DNA from: an uncultured Chloroflexales bacterium
GTDB taxonomy: Bacteria; Chloroflexota; Chloroflexia; Chloroflexales; Chloroflexaceae
Direction of reading: 5' to 3'
NCBI GenBank assembly: GCA_937918935.1
Contig: CAKZSI010000002.1
Coordinates: forward strand, 1 to 64,000
Length of the DNA stretch: 64,000 nt
In this document: piece by piece, positions 1 through 7,619 of the stretch
How the letters are laid out: every line of letters starts with the position of its first letter
How positions within the stretch are numbered: the stretch's first letter is position 1
Made by a program: the position numbers and the translations under genes
The notes under the pieces: model-generated
Seen by the model: the letters and a program-made list of their open reading frames with translations, nothing else
Told to the model about the DNA's origin: nothing
Database searches by the model: none

Positions 1-1
1 C

Positions 2-127
2 TTTGCACATCTCGACTGCTTGCAGGACGAACTCGAAGCCGTGCTTGCGACCTACACTCCCGAGCGACTGCAATCACTCAGTGGCTACCCCTACCTGGTG
101 CAGACCGAGCTTGCGATGACCTCCTAG
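2..127 (+). CDS. C-terminal 41 residues of a truncated protein, possibly an IS630-type transposase
   Basis: The window opens inside a frame that ends with TAG at 125-127. The visible tail has regularly spaced leucines and ends near a GYPYL motif, a layout that resembles C-termini of IS630-family DDE transposases, where the last helix ends with a similar aromatic/proline patch. No catalytic residue lies in the visible part, so the family assignment is a guess; that a protein ends here is more likely because the codon use looks normal for the genome. A dense repeat block follows directly at 128-325. Confidence 0.4.
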   Translation, partial: FAHLDCLQDELEAVLATYTPERLQSLSGYPYLVQTELAMTS

Positions 128-154
128 GGAATTGGTATTACTACTGCTGATGGC

Positions 155-300
155 TTCCCGATGGGAGGGCTGCGCCCTCCCAGGGATACGCCGTTTGTCC
201 CTCTGGTACTGGAAACGGTATGGGGAAACCGGGTTGCCCCACGCCCCTCCCCGACGGGTCAGGGAAACCGGGTTGCCCCACGCCCCTCCCCGACGGATCG
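155..300. repeat. Intergenic repeat block: hairpin plus 39-bp tandem duplication of the palindromic repeat A
   Basis: Around 155-172 there is a GGGAGGGC-tgc-GCCCTCCC type hairpin. From 223 to 300 two nearly identical 39-bp units stand in tandem (223-261 and 262-300), each starting with GGGAAACCGGGTTGCCCC and continuing with CACGCCCCTCCCCGACGG. This is the first occurrence in the window of palindromic repeat A, which recurs in many later gaps. Confidence 0.85.
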
Positions 301-325
301 GGGAAGCCTGCGCCCTACCCGGCAA

Positions 326-3300
326 TCATTTGACGGGTTCGAGGAGGAACACGCCACGGTCACGCGTGGCAACTGCCACCTGTGCGTTGTCGGCGCGAAA
401 GGTGATGGCGAAGACGGCGCCCCCGCCAGGGTCGAGGCCGCTCAATCGCTCGCCGGTGGCCGTGTTCCAGAACTCCACCTCACCACTCAGGGCGCCAGTA
501 GCCAGCACCGAACCGTCGGGCGAGAAGGCGACGCTGAAGTACGAGCGCCGTTCCGGCCCTGCCTCCTGGCTACGCACCTCCTCGCCGTTCGAGGCCCGCC
601 AGAGCTTGAGGACGCCATCGGCGCCTGCGCTGGCGACGAGATCATCGCGGGCAGCGATGGCGATAGCCGTCACCGGGGCGCCATGGCCGCTGAAGGTCGA
701 ACGGCGCTGGCCCGTCTGCGTATCCCAGACGATCAGCAGGGGCCGGTCTGCCGGTTCGTTGGTGACCGTAACGAGCGAACTTCCGTCGCGGTTGAAGGCC
801 AGTTCGGCGACCGGCCCGCCGATGCCGCGCAGGGTGCGCAGACGCTCGAACGTGCGCGCGTCCCACAGGACCACATCGCCGCGTTCGTTGCCAGCGGCGA
901 TCAGGCGCCGGTCGCGGCTGACCACGACGCTCAGGGCGAAGCCGTCGAGTCCCTCCAGGGCGCGAGGTTCGGCGACGCCGGTCAGGGAAACGACCATCAC
1001 GTTGCCGGAGTCGTTCACTACAACCAGTTCGGTGTCGCTCAGAAAGCCGAGGTACTGGCTGGTGGAGGCGCCGCCACTGAGGGCGATGGCGCGCCCGTCT
1101 TCGAGCAGGTGCACGCGGATGGAGCCGTTGATCCCGCCGGTGGCCAGGGCCTGGCCCGAGTCCGCGTAGCTCAGGGTAGTAACGCTGCCCTGGGCGAGCA
1201 GGGCCGTCTGCAGCATCTCCTGGCTGTTCACGTCCCACAGGGCCACACTGCCGCTCATATCGCTGCTGGTGGCAATACGCCGGCCGTCGGCGCTCCAACT
1301 CAGGCCGAGGAGGCGCAGTCCCTGCCGCTGCAATACGCCGCGCTCGGCGCCCGAGGCGGGGTTCCACAGATGCACGGTGCCGTCAAGGCTGGCGCTGGCG
1401 AGCATGCGCCCGTCGGGGCTGAAACTGACGCCCCGGATGACCACCCAGCCCTCGTGTCCCTGCAACTCACGCTCGAGCTGACCGGTGCGAGCGTCGAGCA
1501 TGTAGACGCTGCCGCTGACCGAACCCACGGCCAGTTGCTTCCCATCAGGGCTGAAGGCGATGCCGGTGAGCCAGTAGGGGGCGTTTGTCGCAGGATTGGT
1601 GGGCGCGGTGTAGGCGAAGCCGTCCCGAGCCGCGCCGCTGGCCACGTCCCAGAGGCGGGCGGTACCGTCGCGGGAGGCCGAGGCCAGGCTGGAGCCGTCG
1701 GGGCTGAAGGCGAGGTTGCCCAGGAAATCGGTGTGGCCCTCAAGGGTGCGTAAGGGCCGGCCGCTGGCCACGTCCCACAGGATAATCGTCGTATCGGTGC
1801 TGCCGGAGGCGAGGAGGCGCCCGTCGGGCGAGAAGGCCAGACTGCGGATCCAGCCGCTGTGGCCGCGCAGGCGGCGTAGTTCCTGCCCGGTCGCCAGGTT
1901 CCAGATAATAATCTCGTTTTCGTCCTGTGCGCCGGAGGCGAGGAGGCGCCCGTCGGGCGAGAAGGCCAGGGCACTGATGTCGCCGCGGTGCCCGCTGAGG
2001 GTGCGCTGCGCCTCAAGGCTCTCTGGATCGCGCAGGTGGATGGTACCGCCGACGCCAACCGCGAGGGGGCCATCGCCGGGGGCGAACTGCACGGCGCCGA
2101 CCGAGGGGTCTTCAAGCTGCGCGGTCTGGGTAAAGACGGCACTCTCGGCCAGGAGCGGACCGGCTGGCGGCGCGGTAGGCGCCGCGGCGCCCTGGGCCGG
2201 GGCCCCGCCTGAGGTGGCGTTCGCGCCCCCGGCGGGCGCGGTGGCAACTGCGGCGCCGCCGGGAAAAAGCGGCAGTGAGGCGCCAGGGTTGGCCAGCAAC
2301 CAGGCCAGGGCGGCCCCGACCAGGCAGACACCCAGGGCCAGCATGGCGAGCAGGGCGACGATCGCGGCGAGACAGCCGGTACTGAGACGCGGAGCGGCGC
2401 GGGGCGGCGCGGCGGCGGGTGCGGCTTGCCAGGCGGCAACCTGACCCTGGGGCGAAACCGGCTGGCCAGGTTGCGGCGCGCCCGACCAGACCGGCGGCGG
2501 TGCAGCCGGCGGCGGTCCCACGGGCGCCAGCGGACCGGGGGCGCCACCCGCCACGGGTGTGCTCACAGGGCCGGGCGTCTGTCCGGGCGGCACGAGCTGG
2601 TAGGGCTGGACCGGCTCGCTGGCGCCCAGGGGGCGTCCGGCCATCAGACGCACGGTATCCAGCGCCCGGCGCATTTCGCGGGCCTGCTGGTAACGGTTGG
2701 CCGGTTTCATCTCCAGAGCGCGCAGCGCCAGTTGTTCAGCAAGCACCGAAATGCGCGCGTTGAGCGTGCGAGGAGCGTTCAGCGGCGTCCCCGCCTGGCG
2801 CTGCGCCGAAGTGGGTGGCGCCCAGCCGCACAACAACTGGTAGAGCACCGCGCCCATCGCGTACAGATCGCCGGAGGTGGTCAACTCGGCATGGGGGTCG
2901 TTCAACTCCGGAGCGCGGTAGGGCGACGGCTCGGCGCCGAGGGGGCGCACCAGGGGAAAGGGGGCCAGGAACAGCCCGCCGTCGAGCGAAGACCACAGAT
3001 CAGAGGGGCGCAGATCGCCGATGAGCAGTGGCGGGGTGTGCCCGTGCAACGCCTCCAGCGCGCCCAGCAGCCGGTCGAGGTAGTTGAGCACCTCGTTTTC
3101 GGGCAAAGGGCCGCCCCGGTCGCGGGCGACCCGGTCGAGATCCTGGCCGCCGGGGTCATCGGCAACCAGATAGTAGGTCAGATCCCGGGCAAAGTGGTCG
3201 CGTAGACTGAGCAGACCAGGGGCAGTAACGCCGGCCACCTGCTCGGCGAGGGCGCGCGCGTCGGCAAGGGCGCTTACGGAGGCCTGGGGCAGTTCGGCAA

Positions 3301-3418
3301 CCAGGACACGCAGCGACCCCTGCGCGTCAATGGCGCGGTAGATCACGCAATCGGGACGCTCTTCGACCACGTAGGTGATACGGTAGCGGTCATTGAGCAT
3401 GGTCTCAGGAGCGAGCAT
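326..3418 (-). CDS. Membrane-anchored pseudokinase with C-terminal WD40 beta-propellers
   Basis: 1030 aa. Residues 5-265 have the fold pattern of a Ser/Thr protein kinase, but key sites are lost: there is no glycine-rich loop, the beta-3 segment (VLVAEL, around 38-43) has no lysine, the HRD region reads GDLRPSDLW (134-142), and the DFG site reads LAPF. The APE motif (YRAPEL, 167-172) is kept. It is therefore probably a pseudokinase. A Pro/Ala-rich linker and one membrane segment (about 349-375) follow, then about 13 WD40 units (about 440-1030) with repeated FSPDG and LWD signatures, enough for two seven-blade propellers. The propellers are likely extracytoplasmic and the kinase-like part cytoplasmic. 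Start chosen at ATG 3418 because GAGGTG lies just upstream; the frame upstream of it is repeat DNA. Kinase-WD40 fusions are common in Chloroflexota and filamentous bacteria. Its ligand is unknown. Confidence 0.88.
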   Translation of the reverse strand: MLAPETMLNDRYRITYVVEERPDCVIYRAIDAQGSLRVLVAELPQASVSALADARALAEQVAGVTAPGLLSLRDHFARDLTYYLVADDPGGQDLDRVARDRGGPLPENEVLNYLDRLLGALEALHGHTPPLLIGDLRPSDLWSSLDGGLFLAPFPLVRPLGAEPSPYRAPELNDPHAELTTSGDLYAMGAVLYQLLCGWAPPTSAQRQAGTPLNAPRTLNARISVLAEQLALRALEMKPANRYQQAREMRRALDTVRLMAGRPLGASEPVQPYQLVPPGQTPGPVSTPVAGGAPGPLAPVGPPPAAPPPVWSGAPQPGQPVSPQGQVAAWQAAPAAAPPRAAPRLSTGCLAAIVALLAMLALGVCLVGAALAWLLANPGASLPLFPGGAAVATAPAGGANATSGGAPAQGAAAPTAPPAGPLLAESAVFTQTAQLEDPSVGAVQFAPGDGPLAVGVGGTIHLRDPESLEAQRTLSGHRGDISALAFSPDGRLLASGAQDENEIIIWNLATGQELRRLRGHSGWIRSLAFSPDGRLLASGSTDTTIILWDVASGRPLRTLEGHTDFLGNLAFSPDGSSLASASRDGTARLWDVASGAARDGFAYTAPTNPATNAPYWLTGIAFSPDGKQLAVGSVSGSVYMLDARTGQLERELQGHEGWVVIRGVSFSPDGRMLASASLDGTVHLWNPASGAERGVLQRQGLRLLGLSWSADGRRIATSSDMSGSVALWDVNSQEMLQTALLAQGSVTTLSYADSGQALATGGINGSIRVHLLEDGRAIALSGGASTSQYLGFLSDTELVVVNDSGNVMVVSLTGVAEPRALEGLDGFALSVVVSRDRRLIAAGNERGDVVLWDARTFERLRTLRGIGGPVAELAFNRDGSSLVTVTNEPADRPLLIVWDTQTGQRRSTFSGHGAPVTAIAIAARDDLVASAGADGVLKLWRASNGEEVRSQEAGPERRSYFSVAFSPDGSVLATGALSGEVEFWNTATGERLSGLDPGGGAVFAITFRADNAQVAVATRDRGVFLLEPVK

Positions 3419-3755
3419 GGACACCTCGGAAACGCGGTATGGCGCCTGTTTGGATAGCTCCTGTAGGAGGCTCCAGGAGGACCGGGCCCTCCCGGAAACC
3501 TTCTGGAGGAGAGTGGGGAAACCGGGTTTCCTCACATCCCTGGCTGATGAGAAGGGCCCTGCCCTCCCGAATTCTCTTCTGCTGGAGGACGGGGAAACCA
3601 GGTTTCACCCCACCCCTGCTGATGAGGAGGGCTATGCCCTCCTGGACCATTTTCTGCAGGAGGGCAGGGAAACCAGGTTTGTCACATCCCCGCGTGATAA
3701 GAAGGGCCAGGTCCTCCCGGAATGAAACCGGATACCAGGTTATGTAAACAGGCGC
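3419..3755. repeat. Gap with a tandem array of three ~75-bp units of repeat A
   Basis: No gene is seen. Palindromic cores GGGGAAACC(G/A)GGTTTC begin at about 3515, 3591 and 3667, so the period is 75-76 bp. Each unit also carries a second hairpin of the form AGGGCCCTGCCCTCC or GGAGGGCTATGCCCTCC. A related decayed piece (GATACCAGGTTATG) ends the block near 3745. The block lies upstream of the WD40 gene and downstream of it on the same strand the desaturase gene ends at 3756... that is, it separates two minus-strand genes. Confidence 0.85.
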
Positions 3756-5144
3756 TTAATCGGCAGCGATGACCTCACGGGCGGGGGCGATGGCCCCGCG
3801 GGTGACTGCGTTGGTAATCCGCTCCACGCACTGCTTTCCACTAATTGTGGCGCCCTCGATCGAAGCAAGGAAGTGCTGCCGGGTATAATCACCGGCCAGG
3901 AAGAAATTGCTCACCGGACTGGCCTGGTCGGGGCGGTACCTGTCCACCCCGGGCAGGGCCTGGTAGACTGAATTAGGGATGCGCACAATGGTGTGCTTCA
4001 GCAGCCGCGCCTCGCGGGCCACCGGATGCAGACGGACGAACTCCTGCATCACGAAGCGCACCAGTTCATCGTCGGGCAGGGTGATCAGCTTCTCGGCGGG
4101 AGCGACGACGAACTGCATGATACTCTTGCCGCCGCGGTGGTACTCTGGCGCGACCATGGCCATATCGGCGTAGACGCTGAGGTGGGTGCCCGCGCTGAAG
4201 AGCAGATTATCCACCCCGGCGATCTGCCGGTCGAAGAAGAGTTGCATGGTAATGACTGGCGCGCCCTTCAGGTGCTTGAGGTTATCGAAATACGGAAACT
4301 TGCGCCAGGAAGCGGGGAGCAGCTTGCGCAGACTGTGCACCGGCATGGCCGAGACGTAGATGTCGCCGGTGATCAGGCTGCCATCGTCCATCTGGAAGCC
4401 GGTGACGCGATTGGCGACCTCATCGTACTCGATGCCGGTCACCTTGCGCCCCAGTTCCACGCGACCACCACGGGCCTCGATCTGCGCGATCAGCGGGCGC
4501 CAGATATTCACATCGGGCGAGCCCTTGACCAGGGCCATCATCGGGGCCTGCTTCTCGTGGGCGAAGTGGAGCATGGCCGTCAGGGGCAGCTTGGCCGAAA
4601 CCTTGTCGGCGGGCAGGAAGTTGAGCGCCAGGCACATCGTGTGCATCACTTCATCGAGGGAACGCTGGCCCATCCCATGGCGCAGGTGCCAGGAAGCATA
4701 CGTCTCATCGTCCTGCTGGTCAACGTACTGTTGATCGCCGAAGATCGGGCGCAGCAGCCCCAGACCCATGCGCAGCTTATCGCCAAGGGACAGGGGCTTG
4801 AACTTCGCCACGCCAGCAAGCCCGTTGAAGGGCGGGGGCAACCAGGGCACGAAGCTGATCCCGGCCAGGCCGTGGCGCTCAGAGGCGAAGATCATCTCGG
4901 CGGGCTTCCAGTTGAAGGTATCGCCCAGACCATAGCGGTTCAGAAAATCGAGCAAATGGTGATAGGCGCCGAAGAACACGTGCAGTCCCGACTCGATCCA
5001 ATCGCCGTCGGCATCCTGCCATGCCGAAACCTTCCCGCCGGGCACATCACGCTTCTCAAGCAAGACAACTTCGTGGCCCCGTTCGACCAGCGTGCGGGCC
5101 ACAACGAACCCCGCCGGGCCGGCGCCAGCAATAATCACACGCAT
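3756..5144 (-). CDS. CrtP/CrtQ-like FAD-dependent carotenoid desaturase
   Basis: 462 aa, the usual length for plant/cyanobacterial-type phytoene desaturases. The N-terminus has the dinucleotide-binding motif GAGPAG (residues 7-12) followed by an ELLEKR-like acidic end of beta-2 (VVLLEKRD), and GGKVSAW. The C-terminus carries LAGDYTRQHFLASIEGA and GKQCVE, a signature shared with CrtP (15-cis-phytoene desaturase) and CrtQ (zeta-carotene desaturase) rather than with the bacterial CrtI type. It would oxidise a polyene in or at the membrane using FAD. ATG 5144 is chosen because it precedes the Rossmann motif by five residues and follows AAAGAG; the upstream extension is repeat sequence. No other carotenoid gene is adjacent, so the exact substrate is open. 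Confidence 0.85.
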   Translation of the reverse strand: MRVIIAGAGPAGFVVARTLVERGHEVVLLEKRDVPGGKVSAWQDADGDWIESGLHVFFGAYHHLLDFLNRYGLGDTFNWKPAEMIFASERHGLAGISFVPWLPPPFNGLAGVAKFKPLSLGDKLRMGLGLLRPIFGDQQYVDQQDDETYASWHLRHGMGQRSLDEVMHTMCLALNFLPADKVSAKLPLTAMLHFAHEKQAPMMALVKGSPDVNIWRPLIAQIEARGGRVELGRKVTGIEYDEVANRVTGFQMDDGSLITGDIYVSAMPVHSLRKLLPASWRKFPYFDNLKHLKGAPVITMQLFFDRQIAGVDNLLFSAGTHLSVYADMAMVAPEYHRGGKSIMQFVVAPAEKLITLPDDELVRFVMQEFVRLHPVAREARLLKHTIVRIPNSVYQALPGVDRYRPDQASPVSNFFLAGDYTRQHFLASIEGATISGKQCVERITNAVTRGAIAPAREVIAAD

Positions 5145-5221
5145 TGCAGGTGCTCTTTCGCATACAATATGAATCCGGACCTTTACCGTTATAGCACGGG
5201 TTGAACATATGGCGCAAGGCA

Positions 5222-5244
5222 GGGGGAGAAACCAGGTTTCCCCA
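5222..5244. repeat. Repeat A palindrome
   Basis: Core GGGGAGAAACCAGGTTTCC followed by CCAC, lying between the divergent desaturase (minus) and glycosidase-like (plus) genes. Confidence 0.75.
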
Positions 5245-5405
5245 CGTCCTTCCAACTGGCATTGGGACCGCTGGCGCCATCCCCTGGGCACAGGCGCCTG
5301 ACCCGGGAGGCTCTGTGCCTTCTCTTGACCTTGCCTCATCAAGATGGGAAGAGAAACTTTGTCCTGGGAGGGCCTGGCCCTGCCAAACCCTCTCGTGCGG
5401 AGCTT

Positions 5406-6542
5406 ATGTTCACCTCACGCTGGATTCCGCTACTCCTGGTAATCACGCTCATCCCGCTCCTGGGCCTGCAGTTCTTCGGCCCGCGGCTACCCCGGCCCCT
5501 GAACCTGCCCCCGCCACGGACGGTGGAGACCCGTAACCCGCTCATCGGCGTGCACACGCGGCTGACCGGCGTGGGCGATGAAGATTATATTCGGCGCACC
5601 CTGGAGCAGGTGCGCGAGATGGGCGCACCCTGGATCGTCGAACTGTTCCCCTGGGCCTATGTGCAGCCCCGCTCGCGCTACGGCTACGACTGGGCCGGCG
5701 CCGACATGGTCATCGCCCACGCCCGGCGGCAGGGGCTGACCGTCGTGGCCCGCCTCGACCTGGTTCCCGCGTGGGCGCGCCCTCCGCGCACCACCGACCG
5801 CTACCTGGACCCCGAGCACTACGCCGACTACGCCGCCTATGTCGCCGCCTTCGCCGAACGCTACCGGCCCCTGGGGGTGCGCCACCTCATTATCTGGAAC
5901 GAGCCGAACCTGCGCTTCGAGTGGGGCGAGCGCCCGCCCGACCCGGGGGCCTATGCCGCGTTACTCAAGGTGGTCTACCCGGCGGTCAAGGCCGCCGTTC
6001 CCGACGCGGTGGTGATCGCCGGGGCGCTATCGCCCGGCGGCGAGCTTGACGGCGGGCAGACGCGCATGGACGACATGCAGTACCTGGCCTCACTCTACGA
6101 CGCCGAGGCCGGCCCGTTTTTCGACATGTGGGCGGTGCATGCCTACGGCGGCCAGGAACCGCCCGAGGCCCCGCCGGCCCCCGAGAAGGTCAACTTCCGG
6201 CGCATCGAACTGGTGCGCGCGCTGATGGACCGCTTCGGCGACGCGGCGAAGCCGATCATCGTGACCGAGGGGGGCTACAACGACCATCCGCGCTGGCAGG
6301 CCGCCGTGCGCCCGGCGGAGCGCATCCGCTGGACGATCGCCACCTACGAGCAGGCCCGCGCCTACCCCTGGCTCACGGCGGTGGTCATGTGGCAGTTCTC
6401 GGCCCCCTACGCTACACGTTCCTACCCCGACGCCTGGAACTTCGTGGCCTCTGACGGCACGCCGCGGGCGATCTACGACGCGGTGCGCGAGTATGCGCGG
6501 GAGAGGCAGGGTGGATTGTGGATTGTAGATTGTAGATTGTAG
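5406..6542 (+). CDS. Glycoside-hydrolase-like TIM-barrel exoprotein
   Basis: 378 aa. Residues 4-22 form a hydrophobic N-terminal signal or anchor. The rest fits a clan GH-A (beta/alpha)8 barrel such as GH39/GH5-like enzymes: an NEP motif with candidate acid/base Glu166 (IIWNEPNLR) and a later strand TEGGY with candidate nucleophile Glu288. It probably cleaves a polysaccharide outside the cell; the substrate cannot be read. ATG 5406 follows GGAGCTT. The last seven codons run into a short direct repeat (GATTGTA repeated four times around 6517-6543), so the natural C-terminus may have been altered by repeat expansion. Confidence 0.8.
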   Translation: MFTSRWIPLLLVITLIPLLGLQFFGPRLPRPLNLPPPRTVETRNPLIGVHTRLTGVGDEDYIRRTLEQVREMGAPWIVELFPWAYVQPRSRYGYDWAGADMVIAHARRQGLTVVARLDLVPAWARPPRTTDRYLDPEHYADYAAYVAAFAERYRPLGVRHLIIWNEPNLRFEWGERPPDPGAYAALLKVVYPAVKAAVPDAVVIAGALSPGGELDGGQTRMDDMQYLASLYDAEAGPFFDMWAVHAYGGQEPPEAPPAPEKVNFRRIELVRALMDRFGDAAKPIIVTEGGYNDHPRWQAAVRPAERIRWTIATYEQARAYPWLTAVVMWQFSAPYATRSYPDAWNFVASDGTPRAIYDAVREYARERQGGLWIVDCRL

Positions 6543-6864
6543 ATTTTGGATTTTGGGTTAGATCGGGAGATAAGGAGGTGGTTTCAAGGCCCTGCTCGAT
6601 GAAAGGGTTGGGGAAGAGCCGCGCCTGGCGGAGCGCACCACGCCGGTGCGATCGGGCGCGACGAATGGTATAATCTCGTGTGTGAGGGCGAAATATCTTT
6701 CGCCCAACGAGAAAACCCGGTTTTCCCGGCGCGGCGTAAGCCGAAGGGGCGCGCCCATCAGGATCTCACACCTGTGGCAAACCTGCGAGGCCCGGGCTGC
6801 CTCCAACAACCGTATGACCATTTCTAAGAGGGCTTCGCCCTCTCGATCCTCCCGGGGGAAACGT
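6543..6864. other. Gap with short GATTGTA-type repeat, promoter and repeat A copy
   Basis: The gap starts with the end of a GATTGTA direct repeat (about 6514-6560), then GC-rich DNA, an extended -10 promoter (6666-6674), a repeat A copy with core GAAAACCCGGTTTTCCC near 6711-6726, and a GAGGGCTTCGCCCTC hairpin near 6829-6843 just before the TlpA gene's ribosome-binding site. No additional gene is supported. Confidence 0.7.
6666..6674 (+). promoter_or_regulatory. Extended -10 promoter candidate for the TlpA gene
   Basis: TGG-TATAAT is a full consensus -10 with the TG extension. No clear -35 is seen. It would give a leader of about 185 nt containing repeat A and the GC-rich hairpin before the ATG at 6865. 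Confidence 0.5.
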
Positions 6865-7491
6865 ATGCGCCCGATTGTCATCGTCGCGTTGATCCTGCTG
6901 GCGGCCACGATGCTGGTGGCGGGCTGTGGCGCGGAGTCAGGCAATACGAGCCGCGGGGTCGCGATTGGCCAGCCGCTGCCCCCCGCCGAGTTCACCACCG
7001 GGCGCGGCGAGCGGGTCAGCGTGGCCGATCTGCACGGCAATCCCGCGGTGATCAACTTCTGGGCCACCTGGTGCGCGCCGTGCCGCGAGGAGATCCCCGT
7101 GTTGCAGGCCGCCCACGCCGAGTATGGACAGAATGGGGTGGCCTTCCTCGCCGTCACCGATGAGTTGCCCACCACCGTGCGCCCGTTTATGGAGCAGATC
7201 GCTATGACCCTCCCGGTCTGGTACGATCCTGGCGGTCGCGCGGGGCAGCGCTACGCCATTCAGAGCATTCCCACCACCTTCTTTCTCGACGCCGACGGGC
7301 GGCTGGTGGCCCGCCATACCGGCGCGTTGACCCGCCGGCAGCTCGAGGCCTACCTGCAACAACTCACGACGGAGCGCCAGGAGCAGCAGGCGCCCCCCGC
7401 TGGCGATCCCCCGCTGCCGACGCGCATCCCTGCCCCCGGCGGCGCCGATACGGTTGGCTGGCGGCAGGTCAAACCGGCTGCCACGTGGTGA
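6865..7491 (+). CDS. TlpA/ResA-type thiol-disulfide lipoprotein
   Basis: 208 aa. A lipoprotein signal peptide ends in LVAGC with lipidated Cys21, so the protein is anchored outside the membrane. The thioredoxin fold has the active site WCAPC (Cys70, Cys73) and the cis-proline segment SIPTTFFLD typical of TlpA/ResA. Such proteins reduce disulfides outside the cytoplasm, often for cytochrome c maturation; no cytochrome gene is near, so the client is unknown. The last 35 residues are Pro/Ala rich. ATG 6865 follows GGGGGAAACGT; the frame upstream is repeat DNA. Confidence 0.9.
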   Translation: MRPIVIVALILLAATMLVAGCGAESGNTSRGVAIGQPLPPAEFTTGRGERVSVADLHGNPAVINFWATWCAPCREEIPVLQAAHAEYGQNGVAFLAVTDELPTTVRPFMEQIAMTLPVWYDPGGRAGQRYAIQSIPTTFFLDADGRLVARHTGALTRRQLEAYLQQLTTERQEQQAPPAGDPPLPTRIPAPGGADTVGWRQVKPAATW

Positions 7492-7504
7492 GGCCCATCG
7501 GGGG

Positions 7505-7588
7505 TATGGGGAAACCTGGTTTCCCCTACCCCTCCAGACGGCCACATGCACATCGAAGCAGGGTATGGGGAAATCTGGTTTCCCCATA
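7505..7588. repeat. Two repeat A palindromes in front of the aminotransferase gene
   Basis: Copies at 7505-7528 (TATGGGGAAACCTGGTTTCC...) and 7564-7588 (10-bp arms TATGGGGAAA / TTTCCCCATA). They fill almost the whole 128-bp gap. Confidence 0.85.
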
Positions 7589-7619
7589 TTCGTATCAGAA
7601 CCCAGGAGGAGACTTCCCC

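Noticed and set aside
161-1753. Long open frame on the plus strand over the WD40 gene (530 codons)
   Set aside because: It is antisense to the WD40 blades; its sequence is a composition effect of GC-rich codons and shows no motif.
3515-3740. CRISPR array at the 75-bp repeats
   Set aside because: The spaced palindromes are not identical direct repeats of 25-37 bp with unique spacers, spacing is irregular elsewhere, and no cas gene is present.
3993-5204. 403-codon open frame antisense to the desaturase gene
   Set aside because: The desaturase frame has full conserved motifs; the antisense frame has none.
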